A stretch of 64,000 bases of DNA from Limnoperna fortunei. Its lineage: Eukaryota > Mollusca > Bivalvia > Mytilida > Modiolidae. The DNA lies in NCBI GenBank assembly GCA_944474755.1, contig OX104115.1, positions 33,305,080 through 33,369,079 of the forward strand. The letters run 5' to 3'. Shown piece by piece: positions 12,043 to 22,429 of this stretch. The notes beneath the pieces are model-generated. The model was not told the DNA's origin, made no database searches, and worked only from the letters and a program-made list of their open reading frames with translations. The position numbers were made by a program, and so were the translations under genes. Positions within the stretch are counted from its first letter, which is position 1. Each line of letters starts with the position of its first letter.

Positions 12043-12159
12043 CAATCTAATTAAAATTAAATCTTTCACGTTCTCCCCCTTTTTGTTATTGGTCACTGCC
12101 CACAGGGACCATAGCAAAAAGGGGGGAGCAAGTGAAAGATTAAATTTTACTTAAGATTG
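12043..12159. mobile_element. Inverted-repeat MITE M1b
   Basis: It begins CAATCTAATTAAAATTAAAT CTTTCAC like 11420, continues CTCCCCCTTTTTGTTATTGG TCACTG and ends in the complementary CATAGCAAAAAGGGGGGAGC AAGTGAAAGATTAAATTTTA then AGATTG. It is a compact 117-bp foldback. Confidence 0.7.
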
Positions 12160-12425
12160 ATTCAAAAATGAACACTTTAGTAGAAAACTTTCACCCCTAG
12201 GACAAGACAATGCTGCTCTCGCTTAGCAGTGTATAAACCTGAGACGTACATGTAGCACACTTTGCATATTATCTACAAGGTACATGTACTAGTTTACCAG
12301 AACATCTGTAACACTCTTGATAACCTTGGTCTAGCTCAACTATAATTACCTATCATAGATAAGATATAAATGTTCCTATTTGTAACATTAGGTCAACCAG
12401 TTTGCTTGACTTGTACACACATAAC

Positions 12426-12519
12426 TTCACTTGCTCCTCGTTTTATGTTATTGTCGCCGACAGCAACCATTTAAAAAAAAAGGGGGGGGGGTAGTGAAAG
12501 ATTTAATTTTAATTAGATT
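12426..12519. mobile_element. Inverted-repeat MITE M1c (degraded)
   Basis: TTCACTTGCTCCTCGTTTTA TGTTATTGTCG...CAACCATT..AAGGGG..TAGTGAAAGATTTAATTTTA ATTAGATT: the same design as M1b, with an expanded G run. Confidence 0.6.
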
Positions 12520-13780
12520 AACACAACTTTTTATTTAATTTTTATAACTTGTAAACAAATAAATTATCATTGGGACTTGGGACTGCTAATACATGTCTGC
12601 CCAGTATACTTAAAAATGAAATGTGAATTCAAAAAAGAAACAGAGATGTTATATGCTATCATTTAAAATTCAAACTGCCTATTCAGATGTTTTTATAAAA
12701 AAATATTTCAAGCAGGGATATTTTAAATACAAACCAAACAACTCAATTAATAAACTTAAACATTGCTAATTTTTTTTTTTTTAAAAAAGAAACAAAAAAT
12801 TAACAAACAAATAATAAATATCTCATAGTATAAAAATATATGCAAGCTAGTGTATCAATTAAAATGCCTTTATGAGTTTATGCAGCTGACTTACTTAACA
12901 GAAATCACTACATTCATGACATACACAACAAACATGCATTAATAAGCACTGATGTTAAATAAGGACAGTCCACTTTAAATAGCTATCTCTTTATAATTTA
13001 GATGACCTTGATTTTGGATAATTTTTGAGAAAAGAAAAAAAATATCAACACTGTGACACACTGTCAATATTTTTTTAAATAGGTATCATGTATATTGGTA
13101 AAATGCACACGTATAATTTATGGCATAAACTCATGGGGAGGGGGACTTACGGTAAATATGTAAGTACGTAGGTAAATACGCATGTGCGGTCAGAATGGGT
13201 CACTTTTTTAGCCCTCCAAAATAAATGGATAGGTAGCTTTTTTCATTGAAAAATATATCATTGGGTAGTTGTAAATTATCTAAATATATCAATGCCTCAA
13301 TTCTCATCTTAAGCATGCTAAGCCTATGTAAACCACAGTGATTTTACAAACAAAGTGTTCCATTAACATCAATTTATCATTTTGGTCATGTTGGTAGTAA
13401 ATGTACTATTTTGTCAATGGGGATGTGCAGTAATAAAATATATGAATAGAATAGGTCTGATTTAAGCATTCAATATATGATTAGATCCTGTTTTATCGTG
13501 TCCGAAAATATATGAATAGGGTGGGTTTTCAAACGTCCGTCCGCAGACCTGTACCTAAAAGTATCCTTAGTCCCCCCCCCCCCCCCCCCGTGCATAAACT
13601 ATTACCACTGACTATTACACAATTTAACACCGTCTCAGATGATGTCATGACTCATGTGCGTGATTATATAACATTTTCATATTTGATATTTAACAAATTA
13701 TTATTATGATAAAATTATTTTAAAAAAAAATAAAGCATTTTAAAAGCTTTACAATATTAAAGACATAAATATTAACCATA
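12520..13780. other. Intron sequence with poly-C run
   Basis: AT-rich with an 18-C run at 13572-13589. GCATAAACT near 13590 is inverted relative to a GGGGAGGGGGACTTACGG block near 13137, hinting at a decayed ~470-bp inverted-repeat element. No coding signal. Confidence 0.4.
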
Positions 13781-13804
13781 CACGCGAGTGATTACGAGAG
13801 TTAC

Positions 13805-13924
13805 CTTGAAATGAAGAACTCCGAGCTCTTTCAGATCGTCCAAACTCAAATAGTGCGGAGGCACTCTGTGGTGTGGAGCTCTCTGATCCTCGTCAGAGTC
13901 GTCCATAAGCCAAACTTGTACCAT
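13805..13924 (-). CDS. adi1: Acireductone dioxygenase, proximal first exon
   Basis: An ATG at 13924 opens 40 codons (MVQVWLMDDSDEDQRAPHHR, then VPPHYLSLDDLKELGVLHFK) and ends at an AAG|GTAACT donor in phase 0. The start MVQxWxMD, the PHR stretch and the LxxLGVLxxK end match the N-terminus of animal ADI1. The ATG context is CACAATGG. A TATA-like TTTAAATAG lies about 95 bp upstream. The exon would splice across a ~13.4-kb intron to exon 2 at 331-441. A second copy of this exon and its promoter lies 4.26 kb upstream. Of the two it is nearer exon 2 but has the weaker TATA match. Confidence 0.9.
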
Positions 13925-14017
13925 TGTGGTAAATTCCTAACAGTAATATAACGTTCTTACCTATATAGACGTATTGGATAAAAACACAGACTATGGAGCG
14001 CCGAATATACAACAGTG

Positions 14018-14026
14018 CTATTTAAA
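14018..14026 (-). promoter_or_regulatory. TATA-like element of the proximal adi1 first exon
   Basis: The minus strand reads TTTAAATAG here, at the position aligned with TATAAATAG in the distal copy. About 20-35 bp downstream is the conserved GGCGCTCCATAGTCTG, the likely start-site region, followed by a short leader to the ATG at 13924. The two substitutions away from TATAAA suggest a weaker box. Confidence 0.45.
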
Positions 14027-14345
14027 ATGTATGTATGGCACGCAAGAAAAACACAAATTTTAACTATCATTTACTTTGAGTAGCTTGAGATAAAGCATCG
14101 GAGACCTAGTGACAAAGGCTCACTAGAGCTTATGTTATTGTAAATGTTTTGCATAATCGACTATAAATAAAGCTTATTTGATTTGATTTGAATTGAGGTG
14201 TTTTGTTATCTATATTGATCACGTGCCTTACTATGGACAGTGGGTATTCGACTCCAACATTAAATGACACGGATTTCCAGTTTTCCTTCTAAAACATGGG
14301 GATGTTCAGCAGGTACGCCGTCTATAAACTGAAAGTGGACGACGC

Positions 14346-16600
14346 TTTTATATAAAGATTAAAAATATTGGGTAGTGTATTATTCTTCTTTTGGTATCCA
14401 ATTATCCATCAAATTGATAGCGTGTAACTGCTGCGCATGCCAAATAATCCAAAAACCTATATACAGAAATGAGTGGGCGGACAGGGCAGTGGAAGACAGG
14501 GAAAAGTAAGAGTGAGAAAAGCACAAATAGGAGGCAGAAGGGAGCACAAGGGTGGGAGAAGTGAAAAAGTAAGTAAGAGAGGGAGGGAGAACTAGAAAAA
14601 ATAGACGCTTTAAATTGTATCTGAATATCATTTCATTAGTACCGATTCGTTGACTAAAATTTAAAAAAAAGACTAATATTATGAACAGAAAACTCGGGTT
14701 AAGATAAATTGCACAAAAGTATCATGTTTAAAATATCTTTTCCTCAGAAAGTTCATGTCGAAGTGTTTTGCAGCTTGATACAAATGAGTTGAGGTCTAAT
14801 ACAAAGATTTCATTTTTTAACTGTATATACTCCATTTGGATTTTACTTTGGTTCTTGTCAAGTTTTGCCTGGAGCCTCCTGTCTGTCTAATCCCGAGTCA
14901 AATACATTCAAGCCTGAGGACGACTCGTATCCGGGAAGAAGAAGAAGAGATCGGACTAAAACATGATCAGTATAGGCTGTCCGTGTGTTCTGATTGGCTG
15001 TAGGCTGTCCCTGTGTTCTGATTGGCTGATATTTAAAAAATGTTCACCTTTGCAAGTACACATCTAACTGTTTGTAACTTGGTACACATTATTTATATTA
15101 GGTCATCTACAGATTCCTCAAAAACATGACTACAATAGACAATTCTTGTTTCTAATTGGCATCTATTAAACAATCTTTTTTTCCTTTTTATACTCATCAG
15201 CTGAGCAACATTGTCCATTTCGTATTACCTAACTTGGTATATCAGCACGTGACTAATTGGTTGCGTCATAATTATGTATTGATTACGTTGACTATACATG
15301 GATTCTTCCGCAAACAACAAGAAATGACACTAAAAATTGTGAATTGAAAATAATATTTGACTTCTAGTAAAATATAGCTTTTGTTATTTCTTATCATTAT
15401 ATTGAATTTAAAATATAAGAAAGAAAACAGAACAGTATAACTTGTTTTAATTGCTGGTTAGTTTGTTGGATATAGACGACTTTGGTGCGTTCGCGGTTTA
15501 TTGCGGTAAACCGACCAAAAGCCGTCTATATCCTAAAATGTTTTGTAACTTGGAACATTTGATGTATGAACAGTCCTCTACTTTCCATTTGTTCAGACTG
15601 AACATGACTGAAATGGAAAATCCTTATTACTGATTGGCTGACATTTAAAAAAGTACAAATATAAAGATGGTCTTCAGCAAATATTTCTCATTTCACTGAA
15701 AATAATTGCCACAACGATAAGTATGTGTTCCGACTGGCTTAAATTTATTGTCTTTTTTTACTGGAAACTGCTGGCCCTGATGAATTACAGTACATAAAAT
15801 CCTTACAAGGCCTATTTAAAATGTTCTCATACGGTCTTTTCAACCGATTTTTCAAAATATCCAGAATGTACAATTTTCTGAACATCTAATAACCATTTAT
15901 TATTGGTAAATTTAATGTTGATTAATCTTGTTTTGGTTTGTTTTTATTAAAGTTCTTCAACATTTCTTGATACACAAAAACTGAAATTATGTTTTTGTAA
16001 CTAACCCTGAATTTTTTTTTTTGCAAATTTATTCTGGTATTATAGTGCTGTTACAATTCTGTATATACTCTATGCAATGTACGTTCTAGGATTTTTTTCC
16101 CCTAATTTGTGTGTGCTGATGAAAAGTTATACTGTTCTGTTTTCTTTCTATGGATTCCAACATATTTTACCTGTGATGTAGTTAAGATAAAAAGACCAGA
16201 TGTTTTTATAGTAAGCACCAACTGAATCCCTTGTTTATAATGTATTCTTGCTATTCCAACACGCATTTTAATATTTTACCTGTAAAATTTTAAATATTGG
16301 AATCATAGCCAGAAAAAAGATAATGTTCAAAATACACAAAAATAAATAATTACTGCTATTAAGTAACCAATAAATAATGTTTCAAGAAATTTGGATCTAC
16401 TAGTAAATTACAAGTAATTTAAAACCTTGGCCATTGTCCTACCATTTTTTTTTTGGTCGATACCTCTGATAAAATTTCGTGGCTTAGCTTTTTGCTTTTG
16501 GGGAATTCGATTGGTCAATGAGTTGTTGTTGTTATTTAAGTGTTGTCAACATGTCAAACGATAGTCGTTCACATTTAAGCAATCTGGCTAGATTGTACTG
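14346..16600. other. Between the two adi1 first exons, left of the SINE
   Basis: No coding exon recognised. A ~28-bp tandem duplication, TAGGCTGTCC(G/C)TGTGTT CTGATTGGCTG, is at about 14973-15030. The rest is AT-rich and unassigned. Confidence 0.45.
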
Positions 16601-16870
16601 GGGGCCTCGGTGGCCGAGTAGTCAAGGTAGTTCGTCTACTATTGATCACGTGGTCTGTCAACACTGAGATTGCGGGTTCGATTCTCACTGCAGGCAGGGT
16701 GTACTCGACTCCAATCTTAATTGACAAGGATTGCCAGTTTTCCTACCGCAGGTCGGGGGTTCTCTCCGGGTACTACGGCTGCCTCCCCCAATAAAAACTG
16801 GACGCCATGAAATAGCTGAAAAATTGTTGAAAGTGGCGTTAAAACACCATTCAATCAAACAAAACAAAAA
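16601..16870 (+). mobile_element. Full-length tRNA-derived SINE with 13-bp target duplication
   Basis: The head GGGGCCTCGGTGGCCGAGTA GTCAAGG contains a Ser/Leu-tRNA-like A box. GCGGGTTCGATTCTCACTGC is the B box. The body has GGCAGGGTGTACTCGACTCC and the tail GCTGAAAAATTGTTGAAAGT GGCGTTAAAACACCATTC, then CAAAC repeats. Exact direct repeats CTAGATTGTACTG at 16588-16600 and 16871-16883 mark the insertion. It is the best-preserved copy here and serves as reference for the others. Confidence 0.92.
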
Positions 16871-16883
16871 CTAGATTGTACTG

Positions 16884-17104
16884 CCGTCTGTATGCGCTTT
16901 CATACCATACTGGTATATTCTTTGTAACCTATTGAAATACATGTAACGTGAAAAAAGCCGGTAGTTTATACCTTTCTTTTGTTTGTTCCTTTGTGTGTAA
17001 TTTTAATTTAATATCTGTTATTTGTTATTATGTCGTTGAGTAAATAATTTAATTGAAAGGTATCACTATCAGTGTACAAAAAACTACTTTCAAATATCAT
17101 TTCC
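16884..17104. other. Spacer sequence
   Basis: AT-rich sequence between the SINE and repeat R2a; nothing recognised. Confidence 0.4.
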
Positions 17105-17456
17105 TACTCGACCCACAGAGCGGCCCAGCGCGTCCCCTGGTGGTGGATAGGGAGACACTCTCGTTAGGGGTTGTCAGGTCATAATACGGAAAGCCTGGCC
17201 GCGGACCTTAGTGGGTAACGTGTTTGAAGAGTGTCACGCTCCATGCACGATAAAGATCCCTTTTGTAGATTTCGAAAACGAGTAGGCTCATTGTAGCCGC
17301 TACAAAAGGCTAAATTCTCCGACCCTACCCAATACTCCGTACTTTTCCAGTGGCAGTCATAATTTTGTTCCTGTGTCCCATTCCACCCCTTTTTTAATTG
17401 ATGTATTGTTTGTTAACGTGTTCCCGTCCTGAATAAATATTAACGGTGTTATAGCA
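17105..17456 (+). repeat. Repeat family R2, copy a
   Basis: CTCGACCCACAGAGCGGCCC, GGTTGTCAGGTCATAATACG, CCGCGGACCTTAGTGGGTAA CGTG, GGCTCATTGTAGCCGCTACA AAAGG and CTTTTCCAGTGGCAGTCA recur in the same order at 55551-55932 and inverted at 27735-27960. It is a dispersed GC-richer repeat of ~380 bp with no ORF. Confidence 0.8.
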
Positions 17457-18039
17457 TGTTATACATCACGTTATTAATAGCAATATTAAACGACTGCAAT
17501 AAGGAGAAATAATTTTTTTTCTTCTAACTGTTTGCGTGTAGTTTTTGGTCCAGAAAAAAATTGAAGAAAATACAAACTGAACAAGTCGGTTAGATTCTCT
17601 CATGGCGGTTCCCGACTAATTATTTTCTCTATATTTACATTATGAACAAACAAAAACAACCAAATAAACCAATAGCACATGCATACTATTGTGTAAGATT
17701 CAATTAAATTGACTTTTGAGTTTATAGTGACTTAGTTAAATTTGTTATAGCAATATATCTTGGTAAATATAAATTTCCGAGACAAGTGCCTATATCAACG
17801 TACAAGTGTTTGTATGAACTATAACACAATTATATAACAAGCTATTAGAAACCATATCATATGATTCATTTGCTCAAGGCTGCACTACACAACACATTTT
17901 CATAATTGGTTTTAAAAATAATATAAATTATCGGCTAACATTGAGCAAAACACATGTGCATGCATTAAAAATAAAAATATTAATAATGTTAAAAGACATA
18001 AATAGTATCTAATTATTTATATCAAGGTGTCCAATATTT
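17457..18039. other. Spacer between adi1 first-exon copies
   Basis: AT-rich; it lies directly downstream of the distal first exon and would be intron if that exon is used. No feature seen. Confidence 0.4.
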
Positions 18040-18064
18040 ACCGAGTGAGCATGTGAGTTAATAC

Positions 18065-18184
18065 CTTAAAATAAAGAACTCCGAGCTCTTTCAGATCGTC
18101 CAAACTCAGATACTGTGGAGGCACTCTGTGGTGTGGAGCTCTCTGATCCTCTTCAGAGCTGTCCATTAGCCATACTTGTACCAT
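18065..18184 (-). CDS. adi1: Duplicated/alternative first exon of acireductone dioxygenase
   Basis: This exon has the same 40-codon length and phase as 13805-13924: ATG at 18184, AAG|GTATTA donor. It reads MVQVWLMDSSEEDQRAPHHR, then VPPQYLSLDDLKELGVLYFK. It differs from the proximal copy at only a few residues (DD/SS region, H24Q, H38Y) and has no stop or frameshift, which suggests the coding sequence has been conserved. Homology continues into the 5'UTR, promoter and ~400 bp upstream. No second exon 2 is visible between the copies. It is therefore either an alternative promoter/first exon of one adi1 gene or the stranded 5' end of a partial duplicate. The sequence alone cannot decide between these. 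Confidence 0.85.
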
Positions 18185-18267
18185 TTTAGTAAATTCCTCT
18201 TACAGTAATTTTCTTACTGATCTCTTTTGGGGAACACAGACTATGGAGCGCCGCATACACAAAAGTG

Positions 18268-18276
18268 CTATTTATA
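18268..18276 (-). promoter_or_regulatory. TATA box of the distal adi1 first exon
   Basis: The minus strand reads TATAAATAG, followed at normal TATA-to-start spacing by GGCGCTCCATAGTCTG, which is also present in the proximal copy. That places initiation near 18235-18250 with a ~50-65-nt 5'UTR before the ATG at 18184. The position is inferred from motif and conservation only. Confidence 0.55.
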
Positions 18277-18605
18277 ACTGTATGTATGACACGCAAGAAC
18301 CACATAAACTTCAGCTATCATTAATTTAAGTAACTAGAAATAGGGCCTTGGAGGCTGAGTGGTAAAGGTGTTTTATTGTCTACTATAGAAAGTTTAAATG
18401 GTGTTTAACGGCACTTTAAGCAATTGCTCAGCTATATCATGGCGTCCAGTTTTTACTTATTTACTTATTGTCACGTGCCTTACTGTGGGCAGGGTGTATT
18501 TGACTATTACATTAAATTACAAGGATTTTCTGTTTTTCTTCTGAAGGATGGTGATGTTCGTCTTCTCCACCCTGAAACTGGACGTCTTAATATAAAGGTC
18601 AAAAC

Positions 18606-18954
18606 CAAAAATATTCGGAAACTTATTCTTAATTAAGATATTGAAGAGCTTTTATCACTAAAATTCACAGAAATGGTCAATTTGACCTGTTTACACAATG
18701 CCAATCACCATTAAAAGTTCACCTTATAACATAGATAAAGTCGGAGAGACTTTTAAAACGGAAATTTCGTCCTTTTTGCATTGAATCAATTGACACGTAA
18801 TCCATCCACCATATGTCATAAGATTCTTCGTAAAAAAAACCTTATATCTCAACACAAAATAAATAATATTGCAAAATATAAAAAATAAATATAAACTTTC
18901 TTATTGGACACTTGTGGTTTTGTTCCTTTTTTATTTTGTTAGATCATGCAGTTC
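18606..18954. other. Intergenic sequence upstream of distal adi1 exon
   Basis: No recognised repeat or coding signal. This is the outer limit of the adi1 locus as seen here. Confidence 0.35.
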
Positions 18955-19455
18955 TGTTTCATCGTCCTCCGTCCGTCCGTCCGTCCACGTTGGGTTTCCG
19001 GATGATAATTCAAAAAGTTTACTTATGATTTGAATGAAACTTTGGGATATTGTTATATATATGATTGGTAAGAAGCCTATCGATTGTGGGGGAAATCCGT
19101 CAAATTTCAAGGTGACAGTCCACGAAAAACGTCAGAAATTTTAACAAACAAGCTGTGTCCGGGTAATAACTCAAAAAGTTTGCATCCGATTTGAATTACA
19201 CTTTGGGATATTGTTATATATCAGGTTGGTAAAAAGCCTATCTATTTTGGGGGATATCCGTCAAATTTCTAGGTAGCAATCGGCAAAACCTTTTAACATT
19301 TTAGAAAAAAAGTTGTTTCTGGACAATTTCTCAAAAAGTTTGCATCGGATTTGAATGAAACTGTGGGATATTGTTATATATTATGTTGGTAAGAAGCCTA
19401 TCGAGTCCACGAAAAACGTTAGAAATTTTAACAAAAGCGGGGGTATCAGTGATCG
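18955..19455. mobile_element. Minisatellite-cored element, ~170-bp units
   Basis: After (CCGT)n at 18968-18987 come about three units with AACTCAAAAAGTTTGCATCC GATTTGAAT, TTTGGGATATTGTTATATAT and GGTAAGAAGCCTATCGA. The build (tetranucleotide CCGT/ACGG next to tandem units) is like the 4951 and H-family elements but in reverse orientation. Confidence 0.6.
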
Positions 19456-20504
19456 CTAGATCGACTTTGTCTAGTTATACTAAATTTTCGTGTTGTCTTT
19501 AAAAAAAATTGGTTCGAGTCACAGAAACAATTTCGAAATGTACGAAGTCGATTCTTACTGAGTAATAAATTAAGTACGCACGTCTAAATCTCACTAGTTA
19601 GATTCGTATTTTAATCAATCTTGTGGTGTAAATATGACTATCTAGACTCGAAATACAATTTTGTGAAAGTTACGAAAAGTCTCATGCACGTGGTAAAGCA
19701 AAGCTACGATAAAAGTATCACGCTGATGTGATAACAAAATTACGCTGAACTCATGTCGAGTTATAAGTACATGTAAAATAAAATTCTAGCTTGACGGGGT
19801 TTATCTAAGGAACAATTAAGCAGTTTCACAAAAAGTGTCAATTTTGAATATATCTGAGCTAAATGACGGGGTTAATGTTGAAAAGGAATTTTTAAGGAAC
19901 GAAAAGTTAAATGTGCACAACGGAAATTTTGTTATCCCTCGATGGAGAAAATTTTTTTTTTTGTAGTTAATACTTATAAATAAATTAAAACAATAGAATA
20001 AACTCAACAATTTTATTTTTGTAACTGGAAAATTTTGAAAAAAAAACAGATCAACACAAAAACTGTTAGTTTTCCATGGAGTAATATATGACGTCAAATG
20101 GCGCGTGTCTCAATGACGATCAAATTTATTTTCCATCCTCGGATAGAAAATATTTTCAAGCCAATCAAAAGTCAATATTCTCGCAAAATTTATTTATTAA
20201 AAATTAAAACAACAACGCACAATTGCTATATCTATAGATACAATATAAAATGACATAATGCAATTCAAATGTTAAAACCACTTGGATTTATCAAGTTTAA
20301 CATACTTTTCGGGGGAAAGACCGGAGTTGTACTGTGTTCTACAATGAAAATAGAGCTACTTTTTATCAGTGGAAATAATGATTCGGTGAAGCAGTTGTGT
20401 GTTCCGTTATGAAAATCTGATACCACAAAAAGACCCCATTTTATGTAAAATAAGTCTTTACTACGACAATAAATAAAATCATATTTCCCGCTTCACCATA
20501 CACT
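19456..20504. other. Intergenic sequence, no feature recognised
   Basis: AT-rich. The 93-aa minus ORF at 19816-20097 has no recognisable domain and shows no splice or family pattern; I treat it as chance. Confidence 0.35.
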
Positions 20505-21090
20505 CCATATTCCTACTCCATCTTATTATCTAACGTCTTCCTATCCCATCCTTTACCGCCGTCCATTCCATCCACTCCCTTACCCAGACCTATCCCTTCC
20601 CATCCCCTACCCTACCCATTCTCATACCTTATCCAATCGTACCCAACCCTACTTTTTGCCATCCTCCCCTTACCCTTCCTATCCCACAATCTGCCAGCTA
20701 CCCATCCCTTCCTTACCCATTCCTTTCATCATCATCTCATCCTATCCCATCCTTACCCATCAATCTGTTCTCCAGCTACCCTCCATCTCCCTTTATCCTC
20801 CCTACTACTGCTTACTTACCATACGCAACCCATCCCTACATAATTCAACCTTTTAACAATTAACCTTCACTCACTTAATCAACCTACCTCCATCCCTAAT
20901 TCCCTCCCTCTCCCACCTCCTTCCTCTACCCATCCCATCCCTGCTCCCACTACCTCTCCCTTACCCATCCCTCCCCTAACCCTCCTGCCCACCTTTCTTC
21001 CTTTACCTCCCTTACCCTACCCACCTGTCCATTCCCTCCCCTACCCTACCCTACCTCCCTAACACTCCCCACCCTAAAACTCGTCAACCT
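20505..21090. repeat. Pyrimidine-rich CCCTACC/CCATCC tract
   Basis: About 585 bp in which the plus strand is almost free of G, built from degenerate CCCTAC, CCATCC, CCTACC and TCCCTTACC repeats. There is no unit of fixed length. The plus-strand ORF in it is a low-complexity by-product. Confidence 0.85.
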
Positions 21091-22429
21091 AATATAAACC
21101 ATCCCTTGAAGAACCCTCCATACCAAAGAAATCTAAAAAAATAGAACATGGACAAAGCTATATTTGGGCTTAAACCCATGCTACAGGGTACCAAATTTCC
21201 TATTGGCGCCTAGGGACAGTGGGAACAACCGTTAAGCCCAGTGATAAGCTCCTCCAAAAGAAAAATGGATTGTTTTCCACCTAGCAATAACCACGCCTCA
21301 GTTAAACTTCATCGGCAAATGGACCGCCGCTGTGCAAAACACTTCATGTAAATATATTACTATAAAAAATATTACAGACCTACAGGTAACATTATCCAAT
21401 ATTTGTTCATAATATGTGTTAACAACGTGCATTCATGGACACCTTACTGCACATGTTTTATTAAAGATGTATTTTACTTACACTTAAAAATAATGTTTTT
21501 ATATCAACCAAAATTAATATTGTAAACAAAAAATAACACAAAAACAATACATTAAAAACAAGGGTGGACAATTAAGGCTATAATATTTTCTAAACAAGAT
21601 TTGCCGCGAGCAAATATCGAACTTTTGAGTACGTGTCAATAAATCACTAATTAATTATTCGCTCGGTAAAATTACATCTTTTTGTGTATTGTTTATATTA
21701 AGATTCGATTTTTTTAAAGTAATTAATATTTGAATCGATGAAGTATTATGTGAACAATATTTCATAGGTGAGTTTCAACAAAACCTTGACACCATAAACA
21801 TGTAGCATGAATTACATTTTTGAGTTTGGTTAAATATGATATTCTTTAATGTGTTTAATACAGACAAAAACAACAATTACTTTTTACTACCTCTAAAAAA
21901 GTATTACTGACATGTACACATATGTAACCTTTTTTCTGCTTCGAAAAACAATGATTTAGTTGCTAATAGATATAATAAGTAGACTTATTGGTAATTGTTA
22001 TAATTAAAAGTTTGTAAGTAGTTTTATGTACATTCAGACAACATTAAGTTCACAAAGAACACATTGGCTTGGACTAAAAGGCAGAACATGTTGACTTTCA
22101 CTCGAAGCATTATGTATGTACACAAACGTGGCTACAATGATCCTATTCTTTTTTCAAAGACAACAAAATGGGGTCGTTATCGCGTAGGAACGTGACACGA
22201 TGGTCTGTGTTTAGGCCCTAGGTATTATTACCTTACAGTCCCAAGGAAAGAGCTTCTGATATCCGCTAACTGGTGACGCCGTGATCAGACACGTTAATAA
22301 ATACTTTTGTAAAAAGATTTTGTTTGAAAACACTGTTTGTTTGTGTCTACCATTCTTCACTTGGTTTTTTCACTATGCTACAACATGATTTAATTTATAC
22401 ACTATATATATCATATAATAGTGTTATTA
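21091..22429. other. Intergenic sequence, no gene recognised
   Basis: Around 22125-22260 a weak echo of repeat R2 in minus orientation is possible (GGCTACAATGATCCTATTC). Otherwise AT-rich and featureless. Confidence 0.35.

Larger units (their letters stand above)
13780..14345 (-). repeat. Proximal copy of duplicated adi1 promoter/first-exon segment
   Basis: It aligns with about 18040-18600: exon 1, leader (ACAGACTATGGAGCGCCG), promoter and, further upstream, a degraded SINE piece (ACGTGCCTTACTATGG ... CTTCTAAAACATGGGGATGTT). A ~100-bp insertion with a TTTGATTTGATTTGA tail at about 14090-14200 is found only in this copy, so it arrived after the duplication. Confidence 0.75.
18040..18605 (-). 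repeat. Distal copy of duplicated adi1 promoter/first-exon segment
   Basis: It aligns with 13780-14345 across exon, leader, promoter and old SINE sequence. It carries its own private insertion: a minus-strand SINE-tail fragment at about 18385-18450 (GGTGTTTAACGGCACTTT ... GGCGTCCAGTTTTT). Different later insertions in each copy show that the duplication is not recent. Confidence 0.75.

Noticed and set aside
16601..16690. tRNA gene (A and B boxes present)
   Set aside because: It cannot form a full cloverleaf with a proper acceptor stem and runs into the SINE body; the flanking target duplication shows it is a SINE head. The same holds at 8259, 28106, 40697 and 48654.
19816..20097. 93-aa minus ORF upstream of adi1
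   Set aside because: AT-driven Phe/Lys/Asn composition with no recognisable domain or promoter; judged a chance ORF.
20656..20856. Pro/Ser-rich plus-strand ORF
   Set aside because: By-product of the G-poor pyrimidine tract, which cannot easily produce stop codons in any frame.
20505..21090. Interstitial telomere repeat
   Set aside because: CCCTAC and CCATCC words are irregular; no run of TTAGGG/CCCTAA units is present.
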